Positions 1 to 5,058 of a DNA stretch of 5,058 nucleotides are shown piece by piece. Source of the stretch: Desulfobulbaceae bacterium (GTDB taxonomy: Bacteria; Desulfobacterota; Desulfobulbia; Desulfobulbales; Desulfobulbaceae). The translations under genes and the position numbers were made by a program. Position 1 is the first letter of the stretch, and each line of letters begins with the position of its first letter. Below the pieces are notes generated by a model. The model had not been told where the DNA came from, searched no databases, and saw only the letters and a program-made list of their open reading frames with translations. Where the stretch lies: NCBI GenBank assembly GCA_026986885.1, contig JALSNT010000056.1:1-5058 (forward strand). The letters are read 5' to 3'.

Positions 1-708
1 GGTTTGCGTGCAGGCCAGCATGGCGAGCACGTCGTCTTCTGCGGGCATGGATAGTGAGCCGCGCCGTACCTGCCCGGCAAAGGGTGTGTTTTCTTCTATT
101 GTCAGCTCATAGAGGGAGAGATGTTCCGGCGCAAGGGTGATGGCCTGTTCCAGGGTCTGTCGCCAACCGGCAACGTGTTGGCCGGGCAGGCCATACATCA
201 GGTCAAGGTTTATATTGACAAAACCGGCCTCGCGCGCGTGTTGAAAGGTCTGTTGCACCTCGGTTGCCGTATGTGGACGACCCAGGGTCTTTAACTCCCG
301 ATCATCGAAACTCTGCCCGCCGATGGACAGCCGGTTGAACCCGGCCCGTCGCAGTTTATGCAGTCCTCGTCGGTCGATTGTAGCCGGGTTGACCTCAATG
401 GAAATTTCCATGTCCCGTGTATGAACATGCGGTAAGGTTCGCAGGCAGCAGGTAAGGAGGTCGGCAAGTGCATCGACCGGCAGCATGCTGGGCGTGCCGC
501 CGCCGAAAAAGATAGTTTCCAGCATTGTTTCTTCTGTTTGGGGGAGAAAAACCAGCTCCTGGAGTTGTTTGGTTACTGCCTGTACATAGGGCGCATACAG
601 GGCGTTACCGCCGGATATGGAAAAGAAACTGCAGTAGGGGCATTTTTGCAGACAAAAGGGGACATGCAGATACAGGGCCGAACACGGCCTTTGCCGGGGG
701 GCAGACAT
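1..708 (-). CDS. hemW: HemW-type radical SAM haem chaperone, N-terminal part (runs off left edge)
   Basis: This is the N-terminal 236 codons of a HemW-family protein (family length about 380); the C-terminal HemW domain lies beyond the window. HemW is a radical SAM protein related to coproporphyrinogen III dehydrogenase HemN, and it delivers haem to membrane respiratory enzymes. Visible motifs are the [4Fe-4S] cysteines C19-x3-C23-x2-C26 within LYLHVPFC...CPYCSFFS, the SAM-binding FFGGGTPS (67-74), IEVNP (104-108), SIGGQSF (128-134), LGRPHT (142-147), LDLMYGLPGQ (168-177) and YELTIEENTPF (200-210). The extra cysteine of HemN's CxxxCxxCxC is absent, which favours HemW over HemN. The ATG at 708 lies 4 nt past the radC stop and leaves 11 residues before LYLH, close to known HemW N-termini. 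An in-frame ATG at 747 would add 13 residues and overlap radC. Neither start has a clear Shine-Dalgarno sequence, so translational coupling to radC is likely. Confidence 0.93.
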   Translation of the reverse strand, partial: MSAPRQRPCSALYLHVPFCLQKCPYCSFFSISGGNALYAPYVQAVTKQLQELVFLPQTEETMLETIFFGGGTPSMLPVDALADLLTCCLRTLPHVHTRDMEISIEVNPATIDRRGLHKLRRAGFNRLSIGGQSFDDRELKTLGRPHTATEVQQTFQHAREAGFVNINLDLMYGLPGQHVAGWRQTLEQAITLAPEHLSLYELTIEENTPFAGQVRRGSLSMPAEDDVLAMLACTQT

Positions 709-712
709 GATG

Positions 713-1450
713 TCAGGGGGATTGCTCAAGGAGGGTTGCGCAGTCATCTTTAATGGCTGCCATCAGCCCATGATCAGCGAAACTGTAGGTTATTTCACCC
801 TCGCCGACAATAAGATGATCCAGCAGGTTGATCTGCATGAAGCTGCAGGCCAGGTATAGGGTTCTGGTCAGTTTTTCATCCTGGCGGGAGGGTTTCAGGC
901 TACCGGATGGATGATTATGGGCGATGATTAGGGCGCTGGCGTTGTGGGACAGGGCCGATTTTATCAGTTCTCTGGGGTAGACCGTGTTAACGGTGACGGT
1001 TCCCTCGGAGAGGATCTCCGTGTCAATGACGGCGTGCGCAGCATCAAGAAAGACAACCATGAATACCTCATGTTCCAGGCCGCGCATGGCATGAATAAGA
1101 TAATCGGCCACGTCGCGGGATGAGGATATATAGGTTTTGCCGCGAATGCGCTGCCGCAGGTAGCGGCGGGCAGCCCCCTGGATGAAGCGGAGGGCAAAGA
1201 TATTTTTCGGTCCGAGACCTTTGATTTTTTCCAGGGCTTCAGGACGTGCATCCAGCACCGCCGGCAGGGAGCCGAATTTTTTCAGGGCAGAGCGGGCCGG
1301 TTCCTTACAGTCGGTGCGCGGCGTGCCGAAGGTGAGCAGCAGTTCAATAACTTCGGCATCGGTAAGGGCATCAATGCCGCCTTCAAGGAATTTATCGCGC
1401 AGCCTCTGCCGGTGTCCGGCCCCTTTCTTCTGCCACTCTTGTTTATCCAC
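713..1450 (-). CDS. radC: RadC family JAB/MPN (JAMM) domain protein
   Basis: A complete 245-residue RadC (UPF0758) protein, the usual length for the family. An N-terminal helix-hairpin-helix region (KGLGPKNIFAL, residues 77-87) is followed by a JAB/MPN domain from about residue 105. The zinc-metalloprotease-like JAMM signature is intact: H178-N-H180-P-S-G-S-L-K-P-S188-R-Q-D191, with upstream glutamates in the GLEHEVFMVVFLD strand (124-134). The biochemical role of RadC is unsettled: the original DNA-repair assignment in E. coli was later attributed to another gene, and homologues have been linked to natural transformation and mobile elements. The start is GTG at 1450. An AGGA lies 12 nt upstream, a rather long spacing, so translation may depend partly on upstream coupling. 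The stop sits 4 nt before the preferred hemW ATG. Confidence 0.93.
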   Translation of the reverse strand: MDKQEWQKKGAGHRQRLRDKFLEGGIDALTDAEVIELLLTFGTPRTDCKEPARSALKKFGSLPAVLDARPEALEKIKGLGPKNIFALRFIQGAARRYLRQRIRGKTYISSSRDVADYLIHAMRGLEHEVFMVVFLDAAHAVIDTEILSEGTVTVNTVYPRELIKSALSHNASALIIAHNHPSGSLKPSRQDEKLTRTLYLACSFMQINLLDHLIVGEGEITYSFADHGLMAAIKDDCATLLEQSP

Positions 1451-1472
1451 AAATGTTTTGTTTCCTGGTAAA

Positions 1473-1556
1473 TCAAATTAGGCAGTGTTTACAGCGAAAC
1501 TGCTGATTTTCATGGTTTGTCGTGCTGTTAGGGCATGGATGCTGCTCAATGTTCAT
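1473..1556 (-). CDS. Possible 27-residue Cys/His-rich microprotein overlapping the gatB stop
   Basis: A small ORF not recognised as any family. Its ATG overlaps the gatB stop codon (ATGA, 1556-1553), and a GAGG Shine-Dalgarno core lies 7 nt upstream inside the last gatB codons. It runs 27 codons to a TGA at 1475-1473, leaving 22 nt before the radC GTG. The peptide contains HPCPNS (residues 6-11) and FRCKHC (20-25), so H6, C8, C22, C25 and H15/H24 could form a zinc-knuckle-like site. The first pair looks like CPxC with the second cysteine replaced by Ser11. It may be a real zinc-binding microprotein, a translational-coupling leader for radC, or chance. The start context supports translation, but the length is too short to exclude coincidence. 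Confidence 0.35.
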   Translation of the reverse strand: MNIEQHPCPNSTTNHENQQFRCKHCLI

Positions 1557-2989
1557 CCGTGGTCCTCTTTTTTGAGTTCTTCCCGAAACAGTTTGTTGGC
1601 CATCTGTGGATTGGCCTTGCCCTTGGTCTTCTGCATCAGTTGGCCGACAAAAAATCCGATGACCTTGGTCTTGCCGTCGCGAAACTGTTGCGCCTGGGCT
1701 GGATTGGCGGCAATAATTTCCCGAACCATGGTGGTGAGCTCATCGGTGTCGCTCATCTGGACCAGGCCTTTTTCTTCAACAATTTTTTCCGGATCATCGC
1801 CGCTGGTCAGCATGTCGGCAAACACGGTTTTGGCGATTTTTCCGGAAATAGTTGCCTTTTCCACCATACGCAGAAGTGCGGCCAGCTGTCCCGGCATAAC
1901 CGGGCATTGGTCGATCCGTTCCGGGCCATAGTCACGCAGCAGTTCGGTGCCGATAAAGTTGCTCACCTTTTTCGGATTGTTATAGTCGTTACAAACAGCT
2001 TCGAAAAAATCAGCCAGCTCCCGGGAGGCGGTAAGAATATCGGCATCATACTCGGGCAGTCCCATCGTGTCCATAAAGCGCTGCTGCCTGGCCTCTGGCA
2101 ATTCCGGCATCTCCAGACGTACCTTTTCGATCCAGGCATCATCAATTTGCACCGGTACAAGATCGGGATCAGGAAAGTAACGGTAATCATGGGCCTCTTC
2201 CTTGCCGCGCATGGGTTCCGTGCAGTTTTTGTCCGGATTCCAGAGCAGGGTCTGCTGCACCACCTCACCGCCGTCCAAAAGAACGTCACGCTGACGCCGC
2301 TGTTCATATTCCAGGGCAAGCTGCACGTTTTTAAACGAGTTCATGTTTTTCAGCTCGGTACGGATACCGAATTCTTTCTGACCAACGGGACGCAGGGAGA
2401 TATTGGCGTCACAGCGAAAACTGCCCTCCTGCATGTTGCCGTCACTGATATCCAGATAGCGGACGATGGCATGCAGTTTTTTCAGGTAGGCGACTGCCTC
2501 TTCCGGTGAACGGAGATCCGGTTCGCTGACGATTTCCACCAGCGGTGTTCCGGCCCGGTTGAGATCAACATAGCTTTCCGGCTCCGTATCGCTGTGGATC
2601 AGTTTGCCCGCATCTTCTTCCATGTGCGCCCGGGTAATGCCGATGGTTTTTTTTATGCCGTCTACTTCAATGTCAATTTTTCCATGTTCGGCAATGGGAA
2701 GCTCAAACTGGGATATCTGGTAACCCTTGGGCAGGTCGGGATAAAAATAGTTTTTTCGGGCAAACTGATTGCGCCGGTTAATGGTAAAATCGCAGGCCAG
2801 GGCCAGCTTGATCGCATTATGGACGACCTGCTTATTCAAAACCGGCAGAGATCCGGGCATGCCGAGACAGACCGGGCAGGTATGGGTGTTGGGCGGCGCC
2901 CCGAATTCGGTGGAGCAGCCGCAGAAAATTTTACTCTTTGTCTTCATCTGGGTGTGGATTTCCAGACCGATAACAGTTTCAAATTCCAT
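1553..2989 (-). CDS. gatB: Asp-tRNA(Asn)/Glu-tRNA(Gln) amidotransferase subunit B
   Basis: A complete 478-residue GatB, normal for the family. In the GatCAB complex it binds the misacylated tRNA and activates Glu-tRNA(Gln) or Asp-tRNA(Asn) with ATP; GatA supplies the ammonia, giving Gln-tRNA or Asn-tRNA in the cytoplasm. The N-terminal VIGLEIHTQ (6-14) is followed by the zinc-binding cysteines C23, C25, C38 and C41 in FCGC...CPVCLGMPG. Further conserved stretches are [14 protein letters not shown] (81-94), [10 protein letters not shown] (120-129), [16 protein letters not shown] (143-158), SFRCDANIS (190-198), ELKNMNSF (212-219) and [10 protein letters not shown] (268-277). The C-terminal helical tail contains [12 protein letters not shown] (439-450) and KGKANP (456-461). 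The start ATG at 2989 is preceded only by a weak purine run (AAGAAA). The gene begins 28 nt after the upstream ORF stop. gatA and gatC are not in the window, so they are encoded elsewhere or farther away. Confidence 0.98.
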   Translation of the reverse strand: MEFETVIGLEIHTQMKTKSKIFCGCSTEFGAPPNTHTCPVCLGMPGSLPVLNKQVVHNAIKLALACDFTINRRNQFARKNYFYPDLPKGYQISQFELPIAEHGKIDIEVDGIKKTIGITRAHMEEDAGKLIHSDTEPESYVDLNRAGTPLVEIVSEPDLRSPEEAVAYLKKLHAIVRYLDISDGNMQEGSFRCDANISLRPVGQKEFGIRTELKNMNSFKNVQLALEYEQRRQRDVLLDGGEVVQQTLLWNPDKNCTEPMRGKEEAHDYRYFPDPDLVPVQIDDAWIEKVRLEMPELPEARQQRFMDTMGLPEYDADILTASRELADFFEAVCNDYNNPKKVSNFIGTELLRDYGPERIDQCPVMPGQLAALLRMVEKATISGKIAKTVFADMLTSGDDPEKIVEEKGLVQMSDTDELTTMVREIIAANPAQAQQFRDGKTKVIGFFVGQLMQKTKGKANPQMANKLFREELKKEDHG

Positions 2990-3017
2990 GATTTCTTGTA
3001 TTTCTCGTGTGATTATT

Positions 3018-3560
3018 CTACTGTTCCAGGCCCTGCCCGGCCCATGTGCGTATTTTCAAAAGTTCGTCCGGCCAGGTACCCGAGGCGCGGATATTGATGA
3101 ACATCCGGAAAAGTTCGTTGACGATTTCAGTGAGTTGCTCAAACAGACCGATTCGTTCAAGGATCCTCCCTTCCATGCTTTCCGGATCGTCGCCCTCGTC
3201 GGCCCCGTCCACGGTTTTGGGAAGCTTGACATTGCGAAATTCCAGGGTGGCCGCCGTCAGGGTAACATTGAACTCATAATCGCCCCTGGCAAAACGAATA
3301 CGAGCCTGTTCCGGTTTCTTGCCAAGTCCGAGACCAGCTCTGGCCTCCCGCAGTTCGGTCTGCAACCCCCGGCAGATAACCTTTTCCGTTTCCTGGCCTT
3401 CACCGTACTCAAGCAGCATATGTTTTTCAAAGGCAACCAGAATATCACCCATGCCGGGCACCTCCACGTTGCCGCCACGCTCTTCGGCCTTGTACCAGAG
3501 CCAGGCAAGAAATTCCTGCCCTAAAAAGTGTTTTTCCTGTATCAGGTCAACGAGATCCAT
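3018..3560 (-). CDS. Conserved hypothetical protein; possible C-terminal half of a split RdgC
   Basis: A 180-residue acidic soluble protein with no signal peptide or membrane segment. It follows the RdgC-like gene by 12 nt and has a GGGA Shine-Dalgarno element about 6 nt before its ATG, so the two are co-translated. Visible parts are an aromatic N-terminus ([16 protein letters not shown], 12-27), a central segment [28 protein letters not shown], a strand-rich [22 protein letters not shown] region (about 87-108), an acidic linker and an amphipathic C-terminal helix ([21 protein letters not shown]). The order and spacing of these parts resemble the C-terminal half of E. coli RdgC as I recall it (WV segment, KLALDW/RIQFV strand, then the MTGELAALIQNLIEGL helix). 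That is inference from eye alignment. It may instead be an independent partner of unknown function. Confidence 0.85.
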   Translation of the reverse strand: MDLVDLIQEKHFLGQEFLAWLWYKAEERGGNVEVPGMGDILVAFEKHMLLEYGEGQETEKVICRGLQTELREARAGLGLGKKPEQARIRFARGDYEFNVTLTAATLEFRNVKLPKTVDGADEGDDPESMEGRILERIGLFEQLTEIVNELFRMFINIRASGTWPDELLKIRTWAGQGLEQ

Positions 3561-3572
3561 GCTTTCCCTTTG

Positions 3573-4178
3573 TTAAATGAGTATTGCCGGTCGCAGTTCA
3601 TCCAGTCCGGCCACCAGGTCTTCATTGACCAGGTGCAGGGCGGTGGTCCAGGGTATCTGCAGAATAATAGAGAGATCAAAGGTCTCGCGAAACAGTTCTT
3701 CAAGCTGGATCATGGCCTTTTTACTGGTGGAAAAGAAGAGCAGGGTGCCTTCGGCCAGATTCCAGCAGAGGTCATACACGGCCGGTACAGGCGCCGATTT
3801 GCGGACAAGCTCGGCCCGAATCCGTTCCTTGATTTCAAGTCGTACCGAGCGGGACAGTTTGGGCAGCTGCTTTTCCTTTTTGATCCGTTCCTCTTCCTTG
3901 GCAGTGAATTTTTTCAGTACTGCCGGCGAAACTTTGCGCTCATCGACACGCATGGACAGGACAACGTAGTCTCCGGCGGCATAGGATGCATACGAGAATT
4001 CGGAGTCAAACATGTTGGCAATCGAAACCCAGCCGATGGAATATTCTTCCATATTGTCATCGATGTCGACAAAACTATGCGCGACCACGCGCTCGGCCAC
4101 AAAGTCCCAGAAGTTTTCAGGGAGTTCGCCTTCAACAGTGAAACGCATAAATGATGCCGAACCGGTTAATAATCCCAT
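3573..4178 (-). CDS. rdgC: RdgC-like recombination-associated protein, short form
   Basis: A 201-residue cytoplasmic protein resembling the N-terminal two thirds of RdgC, the ring-forming DNA-binding protein that in E. coli restrains RecA filament activity. Supporting features in RdgC order are MGLLTGSASFMRFTV at the N-terminus, GWVS (49-52; compare GWVPP in E. coli), a strand DYVVLSMRVDERKVSPAVLKK (70-90; compare ICARKEEKILPSPVIKQ), a highly charged helix (91-107), LSRSVRLEIKERIRAELVRKSAPV (108-131) and a strand-turn-helix ending in FFSTSKKAMIQLEELF (148-163; compare CASAKKAEDTLALL). E. coli RdgC has 303 residues, so a C-terminal domain is missing here and may be supplied by the next gene. 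The ATG at 4178 has an AAGGA Shine-Dalgarno core about 4 nt upstream. It is the first gene of the minus-strand cluster. Confidence 0.75.
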   Translation of the reverse strand: MGLLTGSASFMRFTVEGELPENFWDFVAERVVAHSFVDIDDNMEEYSIGWVSIANMFDSEFSYASYAAGDYVVLSMRVDERKVSPAVLKKFTAKEEERIKKEKQLPKLSRSVRLEIKERIRAELVRKSAPVPAVYDLCWNLAEGTLLFFSTSKKAMIQLEELFRETFDLSIILQIPWTTALHLVNEDLVAGLDELRPAILI

Positions 4179-4247
4179 ACTGTCCTTTTTTAAATATAAT
4201 ACACGGAAGGTGCCGCGATTTTTTCGGGGTACTTGATGAAGTTTATT

Positions 4248-4366
4248 CCTAAATTGAGCGTTTCATTCACCCGGAACCTGCGCTTACCCGCAACAATTTT
4301 ATAATGAAATCGTTGTAATCATTTATCTTTTCTTAATTTGCAGGTGAATAAAACGTTCAATTTGGG
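4248..4366. mobile_element. MITE-like miniature inverted-repeat element with TTATT target duplications
   Basis: The ends form 24-bp terminal inverted repeats, 4248-4271 and 4343-4366, matching at 21 of 24 positions; mismatches fall at the third, eleventh and seventeenth positions from the tip. TTATT lies immediately outside on both sides (4243-4247 and 4367-4371), as expected for a 5-bp target-site duplication. The 71-bp interior has no coding capacity and carries a smaller hairpin. The tips read CCTAAATTGA and, inverted, CCCAAATTGA. A CC(T) tip with a 5-bp AT-rich duplication is reminiscent of the IS1380 family, but the parent element is not in the window and the family is inferred. An alternative is a large regulatory hairpin, but the exact direct repeats favour transposition. 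Confidence 0.65.
4291..4315. repeat. Nested inverted repeat inside the MITE-like element
   Basis: CAACAATTT (4291-4299) and AAATCGTTG (4307-4315) are complementary at 8 of 9 positions and flank a TATAATG loop. The repeat lies in the middle of the 119-bp element, so a single-stranded or transcribed copy would fold as a long outer stem carrying a second hairpin. It has no T-tract, so it is not a terminator. Confidence 0.5.
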
Positions 4367-4480
4367 TTATTGTTACCCTTTTGATATAGCAAACCTCCGG
4401 AGAAGCAACAAGAAAATTACCTTATTCTCCTCTTGCAAAGAAAAAAAGAGCTTTGTCAGGAATTATCGGTTAATTTTCTA

Positions 4481-4509
4481 TTGACACTGTGTACAGAAAA
4501 GGGTATCAA
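4481..4509 (+). promoter_or_regulatory. Sigma-70-type promoter of the tRNA operon
   Basis: A perfect -35 box TTGACA (4481-4486) is followed after 17 nt by TATCAA (4504-4509), which matches the -10 consensus at four of six positions. The predicted start is near 4516, about 10 nt before the mature 5' end of tRNA-Lys, leaving a short 5' leader for RNase P. It is the only good promoter match upstream of the tRNA genes. Confidence 0.7.
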
Positions 4510-4525
4510 AATCATCTTCAAATGA

Positions 4526-4601
4526 GGGTCGTTAACTCAGCCGGTAGAGTATCTGCCTTTTAAGCAGAGAGTCGCGCGTTCGAGCCGCGCACGACCCACC
4601 A
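4526..4601 (+). tRNA. tRNA-Lys (anticodon TTT)
   Basis: A complete 76-nt cloverleaf. The acceptor stem GGGTCGT/ACGACCC (4526-4532, 4591-4597) is perfect. The D arm is CTC...GAG around AGCCGGTA. The anticodon stem TCTGC/GCAGA encloses the loop CTTTTAA, giving anticodon UUU, which reads AAA and AAG lysine codons. The T arm is GCGCG-TTCGAGC-CGCGC. The discriminator base is A, and the 3' CCA (4599-4601) is encoded in the DNA. It is the first gene of a two-tRNA transcript. Confidence 0.97.
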
Positions 4602-4616
4602 AATATATACGGACTT

Positions 4617-4694
4617 GTCCCCATCGTCTAGTCAGGTCCAGGACACCGGCCTTTCACGCCGGCAACACCGGTTCAAATCCGGTTGGGGACGCCA
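4617..4694 (+). tRNA. tRNA-Glu (anticodon TTC)
   Basis: A complete 78-nt cloverleaf beginning 15 nt after tRNA-Lys. The acceptor stem is GTCCCCA/TGGGGAC (4617-4623, 4684-4690). The anticodon stem CCGGC/GCCGG encloses the loop CTTTCAC, giving anticodon UUC. The T arm is ACCGG-TTCAAAT-CCGGT. The discriminator is G and the 3' CCA (4692-4694) is encoded. The D loop is about two nucleotides longer than in the E. coli version. In an organism with GatCAB, the glutamyl-tRNA synthetase partners of this system may also charge tRNA-Gln. Confidence 0.97.
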
Positions 4695-4700
4695 TGTTTA

Positions 4701-4747
4701 AAGCCAATTATTTCAGAAGGTTACGCCTGAAATAATTGGCTTTTTTT
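4701..4747 (+). terminator. Intrinsic terminator of the tRNA operon
   Basis: Perfect 16-bp inverted repeat arms (4701-4716, beginning AAGCCAATTATT, and 4727-4742) flank a 10-nt loop and are followed by five further T residues (seven in the run 4741-4747). It begins 6 nt after the CCA of tRNA-Glu. The A-rich 5' side means it could also stop transcription arriving on the minus strand from the right, because a run of A residues precedes the stem in mirrored form. Confidence 0.93.
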
Positions 4748-4779
4748 ATGCTTTTATTTTTTGTCGTTTGGGTAAAATT

Positions 4780-4833
4780 ATGGGGGTTTTATGGGGATTT
4801 TACGACGACGAATGGTAAAAAAATGGTAACAGG
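4780..4833 (+). repeat. Helically phased ATGG-type boxes after the tRNA terminator
   Basis: Consecutive blocks read ATGGGGGTTTT, ATGGGGATTTT, ACGACGACGA, ATGGTAAAAAA and ATGGTAACAGG. The ATG positions are 4780, 4791, 4812 and 4823, so spacings are 11, 21 and 11 bp, and the first two blocks differ at one base. A related GGGTAAAATT lies just upstream at 4770-4779. Boxes on one helix face suggest cooperative protein binding, for example arm-type sites of a tyrosine recombinase next to a tRNA gene. The array itself is visible; its role is inferred. Confidence 0.45.
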
Positions 4834-4975
4834 GAATACGGCTGGGACCTCGTAAAAATAAGCATCAATGCCCATTGTCATTTATAACTAATCTCTCGCT
4901 GCCGGCTACTGTTAGTTCTGAACATTACACTTTTAGTGCCTTACTCCTGAATTCCTGTTATAAAAAACAAGAAAA

Positions 4976-5058
4976 TCAAGCGGCAATTTTCAAAAGATTT
5001 TCAGTAGATGCGGATAATAGTGCATGCAGAGCATTCGTTAACCGCATTCCCTTGACTG
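4976..5058 (-). CDS. Possible C-terminal tail of a gene entering from the right edge
   Basis: An open minus-strand frame of 26 codons runs from the right edge to a TGA at 4978-4976 and ends ...LLSASTENLLKIAA. The other two minus-strand frames close within 19 codons. The hydrophobic, helical tail loosely recalls the C-termini of some DDE transposases, but this is too short to assign and could be open by chance. If real, the gene points toward the tRNA operon. Confidence 0.25.
   Translation of the reverse strand, partial: VKGMRLTNALHALLSASTENLLKIAA

Larger units (their letters stand above)
4179..4525. other. Intergenic region between the rdgC-led cluster and the tRNA operon
   Basis: About 350 nt without a supported gene. 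It holds a MITE-like inverted-repeat element (4248-4366) and the tRNA promoter (4481-4509). The 64 nt between the element and the rdgC-like start are AT-rich close to the gene, with a TATATT/TATTAT-like stretch on the minus strand around 4193-4201 but no matching -35 box, so the cluster promoter cannot be placed with confidence. Between 4372 and 4480 there is a CTCCGGAG palindrome (4395-4402) and a short CAAAG/CTTTG stem, neither clearly functional. Confidence 0.7.
4748..5058. other. AT-rich right flank without a supported complete gene
   Basis: The flank starts with a run of ATGG-type boxes (4780-4833). After that it contains only short ORFs: a 30-codon minus-strand frame ending at the boxes has no recognisable sequence, and a possible gene tail enters from the right edge. 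Small palindromes are present (CAATG-CC-CATTG at 4866-4877, AACTAA/TTAGTT at 4886-4917, CACT-TTT-AGTG at 4928-4938) with no clear role. The region looks like decayed or accessory DNA beside a tRNA locus. Confidence 0.6.

Noticed and set aside
1535..2509. Long plus-strand open frame (324 codons) opposite gatB
   Set aside because: It lies entirely antisense to a clear, full-length gatB. Its composition is what a mirrored coding region gives, and it has no recognisable motif.
2769..3524. Plus-strand open frame of 251 codons across gatB and the RdgC partner gene
   Set aside because: It spans the junction of two well-supported minus-strand genes and has no family resemblance.
3528..4154. Plus-strand open frame of 208 codons opposite the RdgC-like gene
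   Set aside because: It is an antisense shadow. The minus-strand reading has the RdgC-like features and a good ribosome-binding site.
4195..4200. Perfect TATAAT on the plus strand
   Set aside because: No -35 box stands 16-18 nt upstream, and nothing on the plus strand nearby needs it. The run is AT-rich leader sequence of the minus-strand gene.
4780..4833. Possible CRISPR-like repeats
   Set aside because: The blocks are 11 bp, imperfect and without spacers, so they do not fit a CRISPR array.
4886..4917. AACTAA/TTAGTT inverted repeat enclosing GCCGGC
   Set aside because: The arms are only 6 bp with a 20-nt loop and no T-tract, so it is easily explained by chance.
4971..5002. GAAAATC/GATTTTC inverted repeat as a terminator for the right-edge frame
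   Set aside because: The stem is 7 bp of mostly A-T pairs, lies partly within the open frame and has no adequate T-tract on the minus strand.

Overview
The window is a piece of bacterial chromosome of moderate GC. Five protein genes lie in a row on the minus strand (about 4178 down to 1), with a short tRNA operon on the plus strand to their right (4526-4694). The gene families fit a proteobacterium or a Desulfobacterota-like (former deltaproteobacterial) lineage. GatB implies a tRNA-dependent amidation route to Gln-tRNA and/or Asn-tRNA, and the two-gene RdgC-like arrangement resembles what I recall from sulfate-reducing and Geobacter-type genomes. The lineage call is an inference from gene style only.

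Minus-strand cluster, in order of transcription: an RdgC-like recombination protein (4178-3573); a 180-residue partner that may correspond to the missing C-terminal half of RdgC (3560-3018); gatB (2989-1553); a possible 27-residue Cys/His-rich micro-ORF that overlaps the gatB stop codon and has a good Shine-Dalgarno sequence (1556-1473); radC (1450-713); and the N-terminal 236 codons of hemW (708-1, running off the left edge). Gaps are 12, 28, about 100 and 4 nt and no terminator is visible between the genes, so they probably share a transcript. The set joins genome maintenance (RdgC-like pair, RadC), translation (GatB) and haem or radical-SAM metabolism (HemW), which is a housekeeping assortment rather than a single pathway.

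The gap at 4179-4525 separates the cluster from the divergent tRNA operon. It contains a compact 119-bp element (4248-4366) with 24-bp imperfect terminal inverted repeats (21/24 matching) exactly flanked by TTATT direct repeats. This is the hallmark of a transposon-derived miniature element (MITE), and its ends begin with CC, as in IS1380-type elements. A TTGACA promoter at 4481 precedes tRNA-Lys(UUU) and tRNA-Glu(UUC). The tRNA operon ends in a strong intrinsic terminator (4701-4747).

The right flank (4748-5058) has no convincing complete gene. Just after the terminator lies a run of ATGG-type boxes whose ATG positions fall at 4780, 4791, 4812 and 4823, one or two helical turns apart. This could be an integrase-arm or other protein-binding array next to a tRNA locus. 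A 26-codon open tail on the minus strand enters from the right edge. The most interesting items are the split RdgC-like pair, the MITE-like element, the gatB-coupled micro-ORF and the phased boxes.
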